From positions 75,263,738 through 75,327,737 of the forward strand of contig CM054134.1 of NCBI GenBank assembly GCA_028751875.1: a stretch of DNA of 64,000 bases. Direction: 5' to 3'. The position numbers were made by a program, and so were the translations under genes. This DNA comes from Rapana venosa. Taxonomy: Eukaryota; Mollusca; Gastropoda; Neogastropoda; Muricidae. Numbering within the stretch: position 1 is the first letter of the stretch; the number at the start of each line of letters is the position of its first letter. This document shows positions 1 through 9,384 of this stretch, one piece after another. The notes beneath the pieces are model-generated. The model saw nothing but the letters and a program-made list of their open reading frames with translations, ran no database searches and was not told the DNA's origin.

Positions 1-60
1 TACATACAACATACATACAATTTAAAACAAACATTCATACATAAATAAAACATCCCCTTT
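1..60. repeat. Decayed (TACA)n tract
   Basis: Imperfect TACA repeats. The same tract stands just before spacer S in every monomer, so the window opens inside a monomer. Confidence 0.7.
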
Positions 61-376
61 CAATACTAAAAACCTATTCAAAGGGGTACCCCTTTGGGGG
101 GCATGCCGGGGTTTATGCCCAAAATCTTTTTCGGAAGCTTTACACAAAAATTTTATTTTTATTCTTTTTTCCCTCCTTTTCCCTTTTTCCCCCCCCTCAA
201 AATGAAATTTTGGGCCCAGGGGCGATGTATATTTAAACCATTTCAGGTTCAGGGTTCAGAGGTTTAGAGTTTCTCTCCTATTCCAGGTCACACCCGTAAA
301 TGCCTGTGTTGTATTGGGTCAGGCAAAATGACCAAAAGTCCCAGTCCTGTCCCCCTTTGATTGGGCACCTTTTAGG
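61..376. other. Spacer S, low quality
   Basis: No gene. It matches the clean copy at 14228-14516 (AAGTGAATTGGGGCC-like and CAGTCCTGTCCC-like landmarks) but with inflated homopolymers. The reversed truncated SINE-2 found before spacer S in later monomers is absent here. Confidence 0.6.
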
Positions 377-842
377 TAACAGGGGATCGGTGGTCTGAGG
401 TAACGCGGGCCTTCTGGGGAAAACGAAAAGTCCCAGGGCGGGAAATGTGCGGTGGGTTTTCCCAAACTCGTGGGAACCCCAAATTTTCCCCCTCCTTTTT
501 GACCATGAGTGGTTGGGGCTTGGGGGATAGTCTTTTTGGGTGAGACGATAAACCGGGTTCCCCTTGGTTTCACATAATTATTTCACGCCCCCAAAAAAAA
601 AACCCCCGGCAAAAAAAAGAGTTTTTCCTTTGGGAAAATGTTCTAGAAAAAAAGGGCCCCTCTGATAGGGAAAACCAAAAACACATTTCCCGCAGGGGGA
701 AAAAAACCCCAAAAAAAGGGTGGGTGTTTGTTTCCCACGCGTCTTCCCCCGGGGAAAAGCAGCCCCCAATTTTACGCAGAGGGAAAAATGCCGTGACTTT
801 AAATGGTAAAAAAATAAATAAATAAAAAATAAATAAAAACAA
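377..842 (+). mobile_element. SINE-1, degraded copy
   Basis: Recognisable pieces are the A-box-like GGTGGTCTGAGGTAA, the AAAAGTCCCAG block, the central domain GAGACGATAAACCG near 542-555 and an ATAAATAAAT-rich tail near 810-840. Many homopolymer errors make the exact ends uncertain. Confidence 0.6.
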
Positions 843-1283
843 AAACCTGGGCCCGCAGTGGCTGATTGGGGGAGGTGGAGATAGCAACAATGACAAGGAC
901 AACCAAAAAATTTCTTTAAAAACCCAAAACAAACAAAACATATCTGGAAAAGACCTCCCCCTCTCCCTTTTGCCAAAAAAAACCCTTTAAACATTTAAAT
1001 TTCCCACCTCAAGCACATTTATTTCAAACCCCAAAATTTTCCAATCTTTTTCCATTCCCTTTTTGTCCCTGCCCCTTTAACCCAAACCCCAAACACCCTG
1101 CCCGGGGGTTAACCTCCCTTTTTGTGTGGGGCGTTTGGGGGCGTGCCCGGGGGGTGTGTATACATTTTTAAAATTTGTAAAAAAATTTTAATTGTTACTG
1201 AATGGAAAATTTTGAATGAGTGGGGTGAATGAAAAGGGGTTTTATTTGTGTTTTTTCAAGATATGGGGTATTGTTAAATTCCA
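843..1283 (+). mobile_element. CR1/L2-like LINE 3' end, degraded
   Basis: Collinear with 54609-55212. The GT tract (about 1122-1162) is short and broken and the C-terminal reading frame is not readable. It ends at the tail TTGTTAAATTCCATG before the TAG tract. Confidence 0.5.
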
Positions 1284-1589
1284 TGGAGTAGTAGTAGTAG
1301 TAGTATAGTTTTTAGGAGTAGGTAGTAAGTAGGGAAATTAGTAGTAGTAGTAGGGGGTAGTAGTAGTAAATAGTTGTTTTGTAGTAAATAGTTTTTAGTT
1401 AAATTAGTTGTAGTGTTGTAGTTTGTAGTAGTTAGTAGTAGTAGTGTAGTAGTATATCACTTTTCCCCTTTAAAACCACGGGCATAGTGTATGGTTTTAA
1501 GTTGCGGGGGCCCGTTCCCTTTTTTTGCCCCCCTGAGTTCTTTTGTCTCAGCTGGGTCCCCGGTTTTAAAACCCAAAAATTAAAAAAAC
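1284..1589. repeat. (TAG)n tract and facing tail element
   Basis: TAG/GTA repeats run from 1284 to 1452. Then a degraded minus-oriented tail element follows, recognisable by AAAACCACGGGCATAGTG and a GTCTCAGCTGG remnant. Confidence 0.55.
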
Positions 1590-2644
1590 CCCCTATTTCA
1601 CGGGGTTTTTGGGCAAAAGAAGAGTTCAAACCCCCCATCTTTGAGGCTTTTTTGGAAGGGGTTCTAAAGAAGCTTTTCAAAACAGGCTTTTTTTAGAAGC
1701 CTTTTTTTTTAATTAAAAATTTTTGCTAAAGTATCCTTTTTTTTTAAACAGAAAAACGGACCCTCCCAAACTTTTGAAAAAGAGTTTTTTTTTTCGAAAA
1801 AAAAAACCTTTCCATTGTAGAAGGGTTTTTAAAACATCATAAGAGCGTTTTAAAAACAAAAAACATACCAACACACACAACACACACACACACATCAATA
1901 CACACAAAAAAAACAACCACACAATAATTTATCAAGGGTTTGGTAAGAAAAGGGTTTTTTTTTTAAGAAAGCCTTGCTGAGTTTTGGGAGAAGATATTTT
2001 AAAAACCCTTGTCCACAAAATTTTTTCAGTTTTTAATTTTTTTTTAATCCTTCCCCCAAAATTTTTTTTAAAGGAGATTTTAAAATTTTTCCCCAAAAAC
2101 CAAGGGATTTTTTTAATTTCGGGGTTTTTTTAAAAACCCATCCCCCCAAGGGTTTTTTTTTGGGTTTTTGAAGGGATTTTTAAAACCTAAACCCATCCTG
2201 GTTTTTTGTAAAAGGAAAATTTGGGGTTTTTTTCCTATCCAAATTTGGGTTTTGGGAGAAGATATGGGTTTTTTTAAAACCCCTTTCCCCCCCGGAATTT
2301 TTTTAGAAGGGGTTTAAAAAAAACCCATCAATTTATACTTTTTTAGAAAAGTTTTAAAAAAAAAGAAAAAACAGCCCTTTTGCAGAAATTTTTTTTTTAA
2401 ATCCTCCATCAGACTTTTGTAAAACAAAGGGGGTTTTTTTCCCTCCCTCAAAACTTTCGTGGAAAAAAGGGGGGGGTTTTTTTAAAAACCCCTCAGGCTT
2501 TTGTAGAAAGGGTTTTTTGTCATTTTTTAAAAAGCCCTCCATCCGCTTTAGAGAAAAATTGGTTTTGGGGTTTTTTTTACACCCCCTCCATTATTCTTTT
2601 GACACAGAAAAAATTAAAAACCCCTTTATCAGGTTTTGAGAAGG
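1590..2644. repeat. 37-bp minisatellite, degraded, with CA tract
   Basis: Degenerate repeats built on TTTTGTAGAAG, TTTTAAA and CCATCAGG. A CA microsatellite lies at 1866-1915. This CA tract is an empty site for the RNase H LINE that fills it in three other monomers. Confidence 0.6.
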
Positions 2645-3252
2645 GGTTTGCACTAACTATGCCCTGTTGTATGGAGGAAAGACAGGAGCAAAGTGAGCAC
2701 ACATACAAAAAGGGTCTGCACTAGTTTCGATAGGGGTGTTGATTTAAAGGCCCGGGGAAGGGACCAGACCCCCTTCCAGAGAAAAAGTTTACAACCCCTG
2801 GATTTTTTTGTTCTTTTTTTTTCTTCTTTCCCCAACGCTCAAGGGCCCCAACTTGCCTTAATTTTTTTCTATCACCCAGCGAAAATTAATGCGTTGCGCG
2901 GTTATATGTCAGGAACCCGCACGCCCATTTTTTGGGGTGAATATGTTCTCTTTTTTAAAAACATGGGGGGATGGGTTTTAGTCTTTCTGAAAAAAGAGGG
3001 GGAGAATGGACCCCAAAAAGGGAGGAAAATAGACAAGAAAGGGTGGGGAGGGGAAAAAAAAAGGAACCAGGGAGGGAAAAAAAGGGAGGGGCAGAAAAGA
3101 GGGGAAAATTCCTAGCCCCCCATTTCCAGAAGGTTTGGGGGAACTGTTGATATTGGGGCAGGCCTCCCGGCCCTCCCCCCCAAAGGGGGTCTGAGATTTT
3201 AAACCCCCCCTATTCCAAAATTTTGTTTTTGGGGGAGGGGGAAAAAAAAAAA
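2645..3252. other. Spacer P, degraded
   Basis: No gene. It aligns with 50936-51444: GAGCA..GTGAGCACACATACAA, then the purine-rich AAAAAGAGG..GACAAGAAAG stretch before the tRNA pair. Confidence 0.55.
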
Positions 3253-3332
3253 GTGGGACGCCGGGGGGTCCCAAAAAACCCGGGGGCCCTTTTACATGCA
3301 AAGGAACGCTCTACCCCCTGAGTTTCATCCCC
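3253..3332 (-). pseudogene. tRNA-Ala-like copy, pair A, degraded
   Basis: The anticodon-loop remnant reads TGC on minus, and the CATCCCC acceptor end is present. Insertions in the T arm break the fold. Some may be sequencing error. Confidence 0.5.
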
Positions 3333-3503
3333 ATTGTTTAAATTTTTTCGGCCCGATTGTTTTAGAAGCCTGTCACTTTCCCTTTTTGGGTTTCTCAAAT
3401 TTAAATTCGCCCCTAATGTTGGTTTTGTAAAGGGGGTTTAAAAGAATCTGGTTTATTAAGGGGTCTAGGGGTTTGTTGTTTCCCTTTGTCCAATTTAAAT
3501 CCG

Positions 3504-3579
3504 ATGGGGTTTTAGTCCGTGGTTAGGCGTTCGCTTCCCCTTTTGAAAGGCCCCCGGGTTTTTTCCCCCGGGATCTCCC
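3504..3579 (+). pseudogene. tRNA-Ala-like copy, pair A, degraded
   Basis: GATGGGGTTTTAG..GGCGTTCGCTTCC and GGCCCCCGGG blocks remain. The anticodon is lost and the T stem is swollen by homopolymers. Confidence 0.45.
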
Positions 3580-4493
3580 TTTTTTTTCCTTGCCCTTTTA
3601 AAACAGAATTTGGGGGTTTTTTGAAACTTTTCCCAAATTTTTTTTTCGGTTTTTTCCATTTTTATTTTTTTTTTCACACCCGTGAGTGCCTGGGTAGGCC
3701 CCTGGTCTTAAAGGACCCCCAAAAGGGCCCACAGTTTCCCCTCCCGTCCCCCTTGGACCCTCTGGGGTTTTTAAATTTTATTCATTATCCCGTTTTTTTT
3801 TTAGCCCCCCCCACAAAGGCCAAAATCAAGGGTGTTTCCCCCCTTTGCTTTTGTAAACTTCAGTAAAATTCACTTCAAAGTTCCGAATCAATACCCCCCT
3901 AATCTTTTTTAAATTTTTCCAAAAAATGTCAACCTTTTTTAAAAAGTTTTTTTATCAAACGGGCAGAAAGTAAACCCTTGTTTCCCGACATTCTGTTTAA
4001 CTTACTATTTCAATGTTTCAAAAAAATTTTATTTTTTAAAAAAAAAAGGAAACATTTGGTTTTTTTTTTAAACCCTCAGGCTTTTTTAAGAGATTTACAA
4101 CCCATGACCAGTGGTATGGAGTTAGCAGCCTGTGCAGCATACAGGGAAACTCCCGGGCCAATCTTCGGGTGGTTTTTTAATTTAAGGGCTGGGGCCCGTA
4201 CAATTTTCCCCCCTGAGAAGAAGAAAGACACAGCGAGATTTCAACCCCTGATTTTAACGAAAAGTAAAATTTAAGGGATTATGGGGATGCCAAACAGATC
4301 AAACCCCGGGGGGTTCCATGCCCAAAACCACGGTTTGACCCGTAATTTTCCAAATGTTTGTCATGTCCAGCTCCTAGGCAAACGAAAACGAATGAAGATG
4401 GGAACAGTACCTTTCCCGGAAAAAAAAAAACACCCTGAGATTTTTTAAAATCCCATAAAAAAAGGAAAAAAAACCAAAAAAAAAATTTTTTTG
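3580..4493. other. Spacer Q without SINE insertion, degraded
   Basis: No gene. It contains the CAGTTTCCCC..GGACCCTCTGGGG junction that is an empty site for the truncated SINE-1 found in other monomers. The later part, with CCATGACCAGTGGTATGG at 4104-4121, leads into pair B. Confidence 0.5.
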
Positions 4494-4564
4494 GAAAGCC
4501 GGGGGGTCGAAACCGGGGCCTTTCACCTTTCAAAGCGAACGTCTCCAATGAGCTTACATCCCCA
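4494..4564 (-). pseudogene. tRNA-Ala-like copy, pair B, degraded
   Basis: The minus-strand A-box and B-box regions are recognisable (GAGCTTACATCCCC, GGGGTCGAAACC), but the anticodon loop is scrambled. Confidence 0.45.
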
Positions 4565-4748
4565 TATACCTTTAGTTGGGCGGATGGGTATAACCCCCTC
4601 CACTGCCCCCTTTCCCTTTATTATGTTCCCGTTTTTCAAATATACCCCCCATTTAAAACTGGGTTTTGGAAAACCCACCCTTTATTAGGAACCCCTTTTT
4701 TCCAGAAATATTAGGGTAGTTTTATTTTTTTTATCCAACTATAACAGA

Positions 4749-4812
4749 GGGGGGGTACTCAGTGGTAGAGCGTTCGTTCCCTTTTTGAAAGGCCCTGGCT
4801 GGAAATTTCCCC
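4749..4812 (+). pseudogene. tRNA-Ala-like copy, pair B, degraded
   Basis: TCAGTGGTAGAGCGTTCG and GAAAGGCCC are preserved. The anticodon and T arm are not. Confidence 0.45.
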
Positions 4813-5262
4813 AATTTTTCTTTTTTTTTTTACACTTCCCATGAGGACTTGAGACTAGGACATTTACTTTAAAAAGGGTTAAAAAAACCCAAAAAAAAAA
4901 ATCATTAATTTTGCAAATCGAGAAGTGGATTTAAATTTTTGTAACTCTCTCTCTCTCCCCTCTCTCTCTTCTCTCTCTCTCTCTCTCCTCTCTCTTTTCT
5001 CTTCTCTCTCTTCTCTCTTTTTCTCTCTCTTTCTCCTCTCTCCCTCCAAACTCTTTTTACGGGCCCATTATTTTTTTTTGGGGGTATTTCCCGCCCGAGT
5101 AATTTTTGGTGAATGAAATTTTTTGCTGGTTTTTCTTTGGTTTTTTGGGTTATTCAGCCTTTTTTTTTGTAATGATTTTGGGAAAACCTACATTTCAACC
5201 AATTTCATCCCTACATACATCCCTACATACCCAAAATACATACAATACATATCATACCAATA
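4813..5262. repeat. Spacer R with CT and TACA tracts
   Basis: Pyrimidine microsatellite (CT-rich) at 4947-5046, then AT-rich spacer and a short (TACA)n at 5212-5262. No gene. Confidence 0.65.
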
Positions 5263-5549
5263 AAACATAAATATTCAAGGTTTTACAGGTTTTTTGGGGA
5301 CAGGGCCCCAAGGTTGGGCATTTCCCAAGGGCTTGCCCAAACTTTACAAGAAGTTATATTTCAATTTTTTTGCATTTCCATTTTTGCCCCCCAAAGTGAA
5401 TTGGGCCCAGGACCGATGTAAATTTAAACCCTTTCAGGTTTTTGGTTTTATAGTTCCCGAGGGCCTCTCCCATTTTTGGCTCACACCAGTGGGGGTGCCT
5501 GTGTAGTTTTGGTCAGGACAACTTTTATTGAAACCTTGAGATAACAAAA
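5263..5549. other. Spacer S
   Basis: No gene. Collinear with 14228-14516, including the CACACCAGTG..TGCCTGTGTAG landmark. The reversed truncated SINE-2 is absent. Confidence 0.6.
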
Positions 5550-5982
5550 GGGGGATCCCGGGGGGCTGGGGGTAACGCGCCCCGGGCTAGAAAAACAAAA
5601 AGTCCCAGTCGGAAGTGTTCGGTGGTTCGAAAACCCCTTTGGACCGAAACTTTTTCCCCCCTCCCTTTGCCCTGATGGGGGGTTGGGGCCCCTAGCTTTC
5701 GGATGAGCGATAAAAAGGGGTCCGTGTGTTACACATAATTATTAAAGCAGTAAAAAAACCCCCGGCAACAAGGGAGTTGTCCCTGGGGAAAAATTTTTTA
5801 GAACCCAAATCACTTTGATAAGGAAAAAAAAAACAGTTGCAGACAGAAAAAGAAAAAAAAAGGGGGGGCGTGCTTTGTGGCCACGCGCTCCCCCCTGGAG
5901 AGGCGCCGAAAATTTAGCAGGAAATTTGCCCCGGGGACTTAAAAATGGGGAAAAATTAATAAATTTTAAATAAACAAAAAAT
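5550..5982 (+). mobile_element. SINE-1, degraded copy
   Basis: AGTCCCAGTCGGAAGTG is intact near 5600, followed by a GATGAGCGATAAA remnant of the central domain and a TAAATAAAC tail. Confidence 0.65.
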
Positions 5983-6405
5983 GGCCCCAGTGGATGAATT
6001 GGGGGATGGGGGGAGATCAGCGATGTCATAAGGCGCAAAAAACATTCTTCAAAAAAAAACAAACAAAAACATATCTGGAAAAGACCTCCCTCTCCCCCCT
6101 TCGCCAAAAACCCCCCTTTTAAAAACTTTTAAATCCCGCCTCAAGGCCCCATTTATTTCAAACCAAGATTCTCCCCCCTTGTTCCTACTCATTTTTTGTC
6201 CCGGCCTAACAGCCAAACCCATTCACCCTTCCCGAGTTACCAATCTTTTATGTGTGTACGCGTGTGTGCGTGGGCGTGTGTGTGAGTATACATTTGAAAT
6301 GGAAAAAAAAAACGTTTAATTGTAATGGCTGGCATGTGAATGAGTGGGATGAGTCAAGGCCTTTGCTTTTTTTTTGTGCCAAGATATGGCGTATATAAAC
6401 TCCAA
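5983..6405 (+). mobile_element. CR1/L2-like LINE 3' end
   Basis: GGAAAAGACCTCCCTCTC corresponds to the C-terminal coding part. A GT tract lies at 6249-6293. The tail AAGATATGGCG..TATAAACTCCA ends at the TAG tract. Confidence 0.6.
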
Positions 6406-6770
6406 GTAGTAGTAGTAGTAGTAGTTGTAAGTAGTTCAGCGCTATATAAATTCCATATAGTAGTAAGTAGTAGTTAGTTGTTAGTAGTGGTTAGTAGTTA
6501 GTAGTAGTAGTAGTAGTTGTTGTTGTTGTTGTTGTTTTTGATGTTGTTGTTGTTGTTGTTGTTGTTGTGTTGTTGTTGTTGTTGAAGTTGTTGTGAAGTG
6601 TTAGTATTAGTTGTAGTAGTAGTAGTAGTCGTTAGTGACGTAGTAGTAATAGTAGTTTAGTAGTAGTTTAGTAGTAGTTAGTTAGTAGTAGTAGTAGTAG
6701 TAGTAGTAGTGTTGTTGTTTGTTTTGTTGTTGTTGTTTTGTTGTTGTTGGTTGTTGTTGTTGTTGAAGAG
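6406..6770. repeat. (TAG)n/(TTG)n tract
   Basis: TAG repeats alternate with long TTG runs. Here the (TAC)n arm and the facing tail element seen elsewhere are missing: the tract runs straight into minisatellite-like sequence. Confidence 0.8.
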
Positions 6771-8270
6771 AGTTTTTTTTTTTTTCTAAAAAAACCCAAA
6801 TCCTCAGGCTTTTGTAAAAGGTTTTTTTTAATCTCCATAATGCAGTTAACAACCAACACACCACACACACACAAACACAAACACACACAAAAACAAAACA
6901 AACAAAAAAAATCAAGCTTTTGAAAAAGAGTTGTTGGGGTTTTTTTAAAAACATTTGGAGTTTTTTGGAATAATTTTTTTTAAAACCCTATCCATCATAA
7001 TTTTTCCAAGATGTTTTGTTTTTTTAACCCTTTTATGAGGGTTTTGTAGAAAGTTTTTAAAACCTATCCACCGGGTTTTTTGTAAGAGTTTTAAAATCCT
7101 ATCCCCCAGGTTTTTGTAGAAGAATTTAAAATCCTTCCACCAGGATTTGTTAAAAGTTTTTTAAAATCCTATCCACCAGGATTTTGTAAAAAGAGAAAAA
7201 TTTTAAAAACCAAATCCACCGGATTTTGTAAAAAGACATTTCAAAAATCCTATCCCCGGATTTGGTAGAAGGATTTTAAAACCTTCCCACAGGTTTTTGT
7301 AGACGGTTTTTTAACATATTACCTGGCCCCTGTAGAAAAATTTTGGGTTTCTTATTTAAATTCATCTCTTTTGTAGAAGTTTTTTTTTAAATCATCCATC
7401 AGCTTTTCTAAAGATTTAAAACCCCATCAAGGTTCTGTAGAAAAGGGGGGGTTTTGTTAAAGCCATCGGCTTTTTAAAGGTTTTGTTGTCATTTTTTAAA
7501 GCCACCCATCAGATTTAGTAAAAGGGTTGGTGAAAACCCATCGTTCCCTTTAAAAAGGATTGGGGGGTTTTCTTAAACCCACTTAGGCTTTACGAAGAAT
7601 TGGGGGGTTTTTTTTTTTTAAACCCATCCGTTAGGCTTAAGCGCCGGGGGTTTTCACATGCTTGTTTAAAACCCTTGACGCGGGGGGAAAACAGCAAAGG
7701 GAGGGGCTGTTGACCAGTGGTTTTTTCCACTAGGGAAATTTTCCACTTTTACAGCTTACTTAGTGATCGACTATGCTTTTATAGGGGGCTTGCATGCCAG
7801 CCCCTTAGTGCTGACCCCGGGGGGCTAGTTGGCCTTTGGAGAACATCTAAAACGCGACGCCCTTATGCCCATTGGCCGAGAGGTGGGGTGTACTGTGGAA
7901 GGCATCTCCATTTAAAATAAAAATTTCTGCCCAATTTCCAAAAAAAATCTCCTTTCCCTGCTTTTGGGGTCTTTGTCAAACAGGGACTAACAACATACAC
8001 TTTAGCAAAAAATTTGGGTTGTTTTTTAAACCCATGTTAGGCTTTACCCGCAAAATTTGTTGGGTTTTTTTTAAAACCCATCCTTAGGCTTTAGAAAAGG
8101 TTTGGGGGTTTTTTCTTTAAACCCCACCTTTAGGCTTTAGAAAAAGAAGTGGTGGGTTTTTTTTACCCCCATCGTTGGGCTTTAGCAGAAAATTGGGGGG
8201 GGTTTTTTAAACCCCAAACCATCGTCTTTTGCACAGAAGATTTAAAAAAACATTATCAGGTTTTTTTGTA
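6771..8270. repeat. 37-bp minisatellite, plus-type
   Basis: Noisy repeats of the TTTTGTAGAAG..TTTTAAAATCC..CCATCAGG family, with a CA tract at about 6860-6905. It is interrupted by unrelated DNA at 7683-7925. Confidence 0.7.
7683..7925. other. Unidentified 243-bp insert in the minisatellite
   Basis: This block interrupts the minisatellite of this monomer only. It contains CCCATTGGCCGAGAGGTGGG and ends GGAAGGCATCTCCA. One open frame (7717-7920) has no domain I recognise. It may be an unrelated SINE. I could not fix its ends or find a target-site duplication. Confidence 0.4.
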
Positions 8271-8820
8271 AAAGAGTTGCGTAACTATGACCAGGGGTAT
8301 GGAGGTTGAGGAGCAAGTGAGAACATACAAGAGCTCTTATTCTAGTCTGCAGAGGGGTGTTGAATGAGCTAGGGAAGCACCAGCCCCCCATCCCGGAGGG
8401 AAGTGACCCCGCTGAGATTTTTTGTTCTTTTTCTGCTTCTTCCCACGCTCAGACAACTAGCCTACTTTTGTCTATAAACCCCGCAAAAATAAATGCATTG
8501 CGCGGCCTTATAAGTCAGACGCACACCCGTTTTTGGGGCGGGGGAATGTTTTCCCTTTACAAGCCCTGGTGGAGGGGTTTTTTCTTTCTGAAAAAGAAAC
8601 GGAGAATAACCAAGAATCAGAAACTAGACAAAAGGAGGTGGCAGGAAAAAAAGGAAAAAAGGCAGAAACAAGGAGAGACAAAAAAAGGGGAATTCCTACC
8701 CCATCATTCCGAAGGTGGGGTGCTATTGATATTGTCAGGCCTCCGAACCCCCACAGGGGTCTAAATTTTTTTAAACCCGCCATATTCAATTTTATTTTTT
8801 TGAGGAGGGGAAAAAAAAAG
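8271..8820. other. Spacer P
   Basis: No gene. It has the ATGCATTGCGCGGCC and GAGGTGGCAGGAAA landmarks shared with the other P spacers. Confidence 0.65.
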
Positions 8821-8892
8821 GTGGAGACCCCGGGGATCAAACCCGGGCCCTTTTTCACATGCAAACGAACGTTTACCACTGAGTAATCCCCA
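8821..8892 (-). pseudogene. tRNA-Ala-like copy, pair A
   Basis: Anticodon reads TGC on minus. Homopolymer changes in the T arm and an A-box deletion (GAGTAATCCCC) break the acceptor and D stems. Confidence 0.55.
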
Positions 8893-9036
8893 CTTGTCAA
8901 TTTTCAGCAGAGCTGGGGAAACCTTACTTTCTTATTATGCTCATTTATCAGCCCCTACGTTGGTTATTAAGGGGTTTATCAGAATCCCGGTTTATCTAAA
9001 AGGTGGGAGAGTTAGTCCGTTTGTCTATATCAGTCG

Positions 9037-9109
9037 AGGGGGATTTTGTCAGTGGTAGAGCGTTCGCTTCGCATGTAAAAGGGGCCCGGGTTCGACCCCC
9101 GGATCTCCA
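9037..9109 (+). pseudogene. tRNA-Ala-like copy, pair A, CGC
   Basis: CAGTGGTAGAGCGTTCGCTT and anticodon loop TTCGCAT are intact. The first stem reads GGGGGATTTTG and the T stem has extra bases. T-rich sequence follows. Confidence 0.55.
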
Positions 9110-9384
9110 TTTTTTTTTTTGTTCTTGCAGAAGACAGCTAGGAATTTTTTTCGAAACTTTTTAAACTTCTTTTTCTTTTTTTTTCCATTTTGTTTTTTTT
9201 TTCCAAACACGAGTGAGTGCCTGTGAGCAGGTTTAATGGCCCCAACCGCCCCACAGTCCCAGCCGTCCCCTTGCCCCCCTGGGGTTCATTTCTTCCATGT
9301 CCTTTTTTTTAAGCCCCCCAACCGCAAGGCCTTATAAAAGGCTGTCCCCCTTTGCTTTCTGAATTCAGTAACATTCACTTCAAA
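9110..9384. other. Spacer Q, first part
   Basis: No gene. The site occupied by truncated SINE-1 in other monomers is empty at about 9265. A minus-strand LINE interrupts the spacer at 9397. Confidence 0.6.

Noticed and set aside
2693..3115. A 140-codon frame in spacer P
   Set aside because: Its equivalent is not open in cleaner copies of the same spacer, and its composition follows the purine-rich tract.
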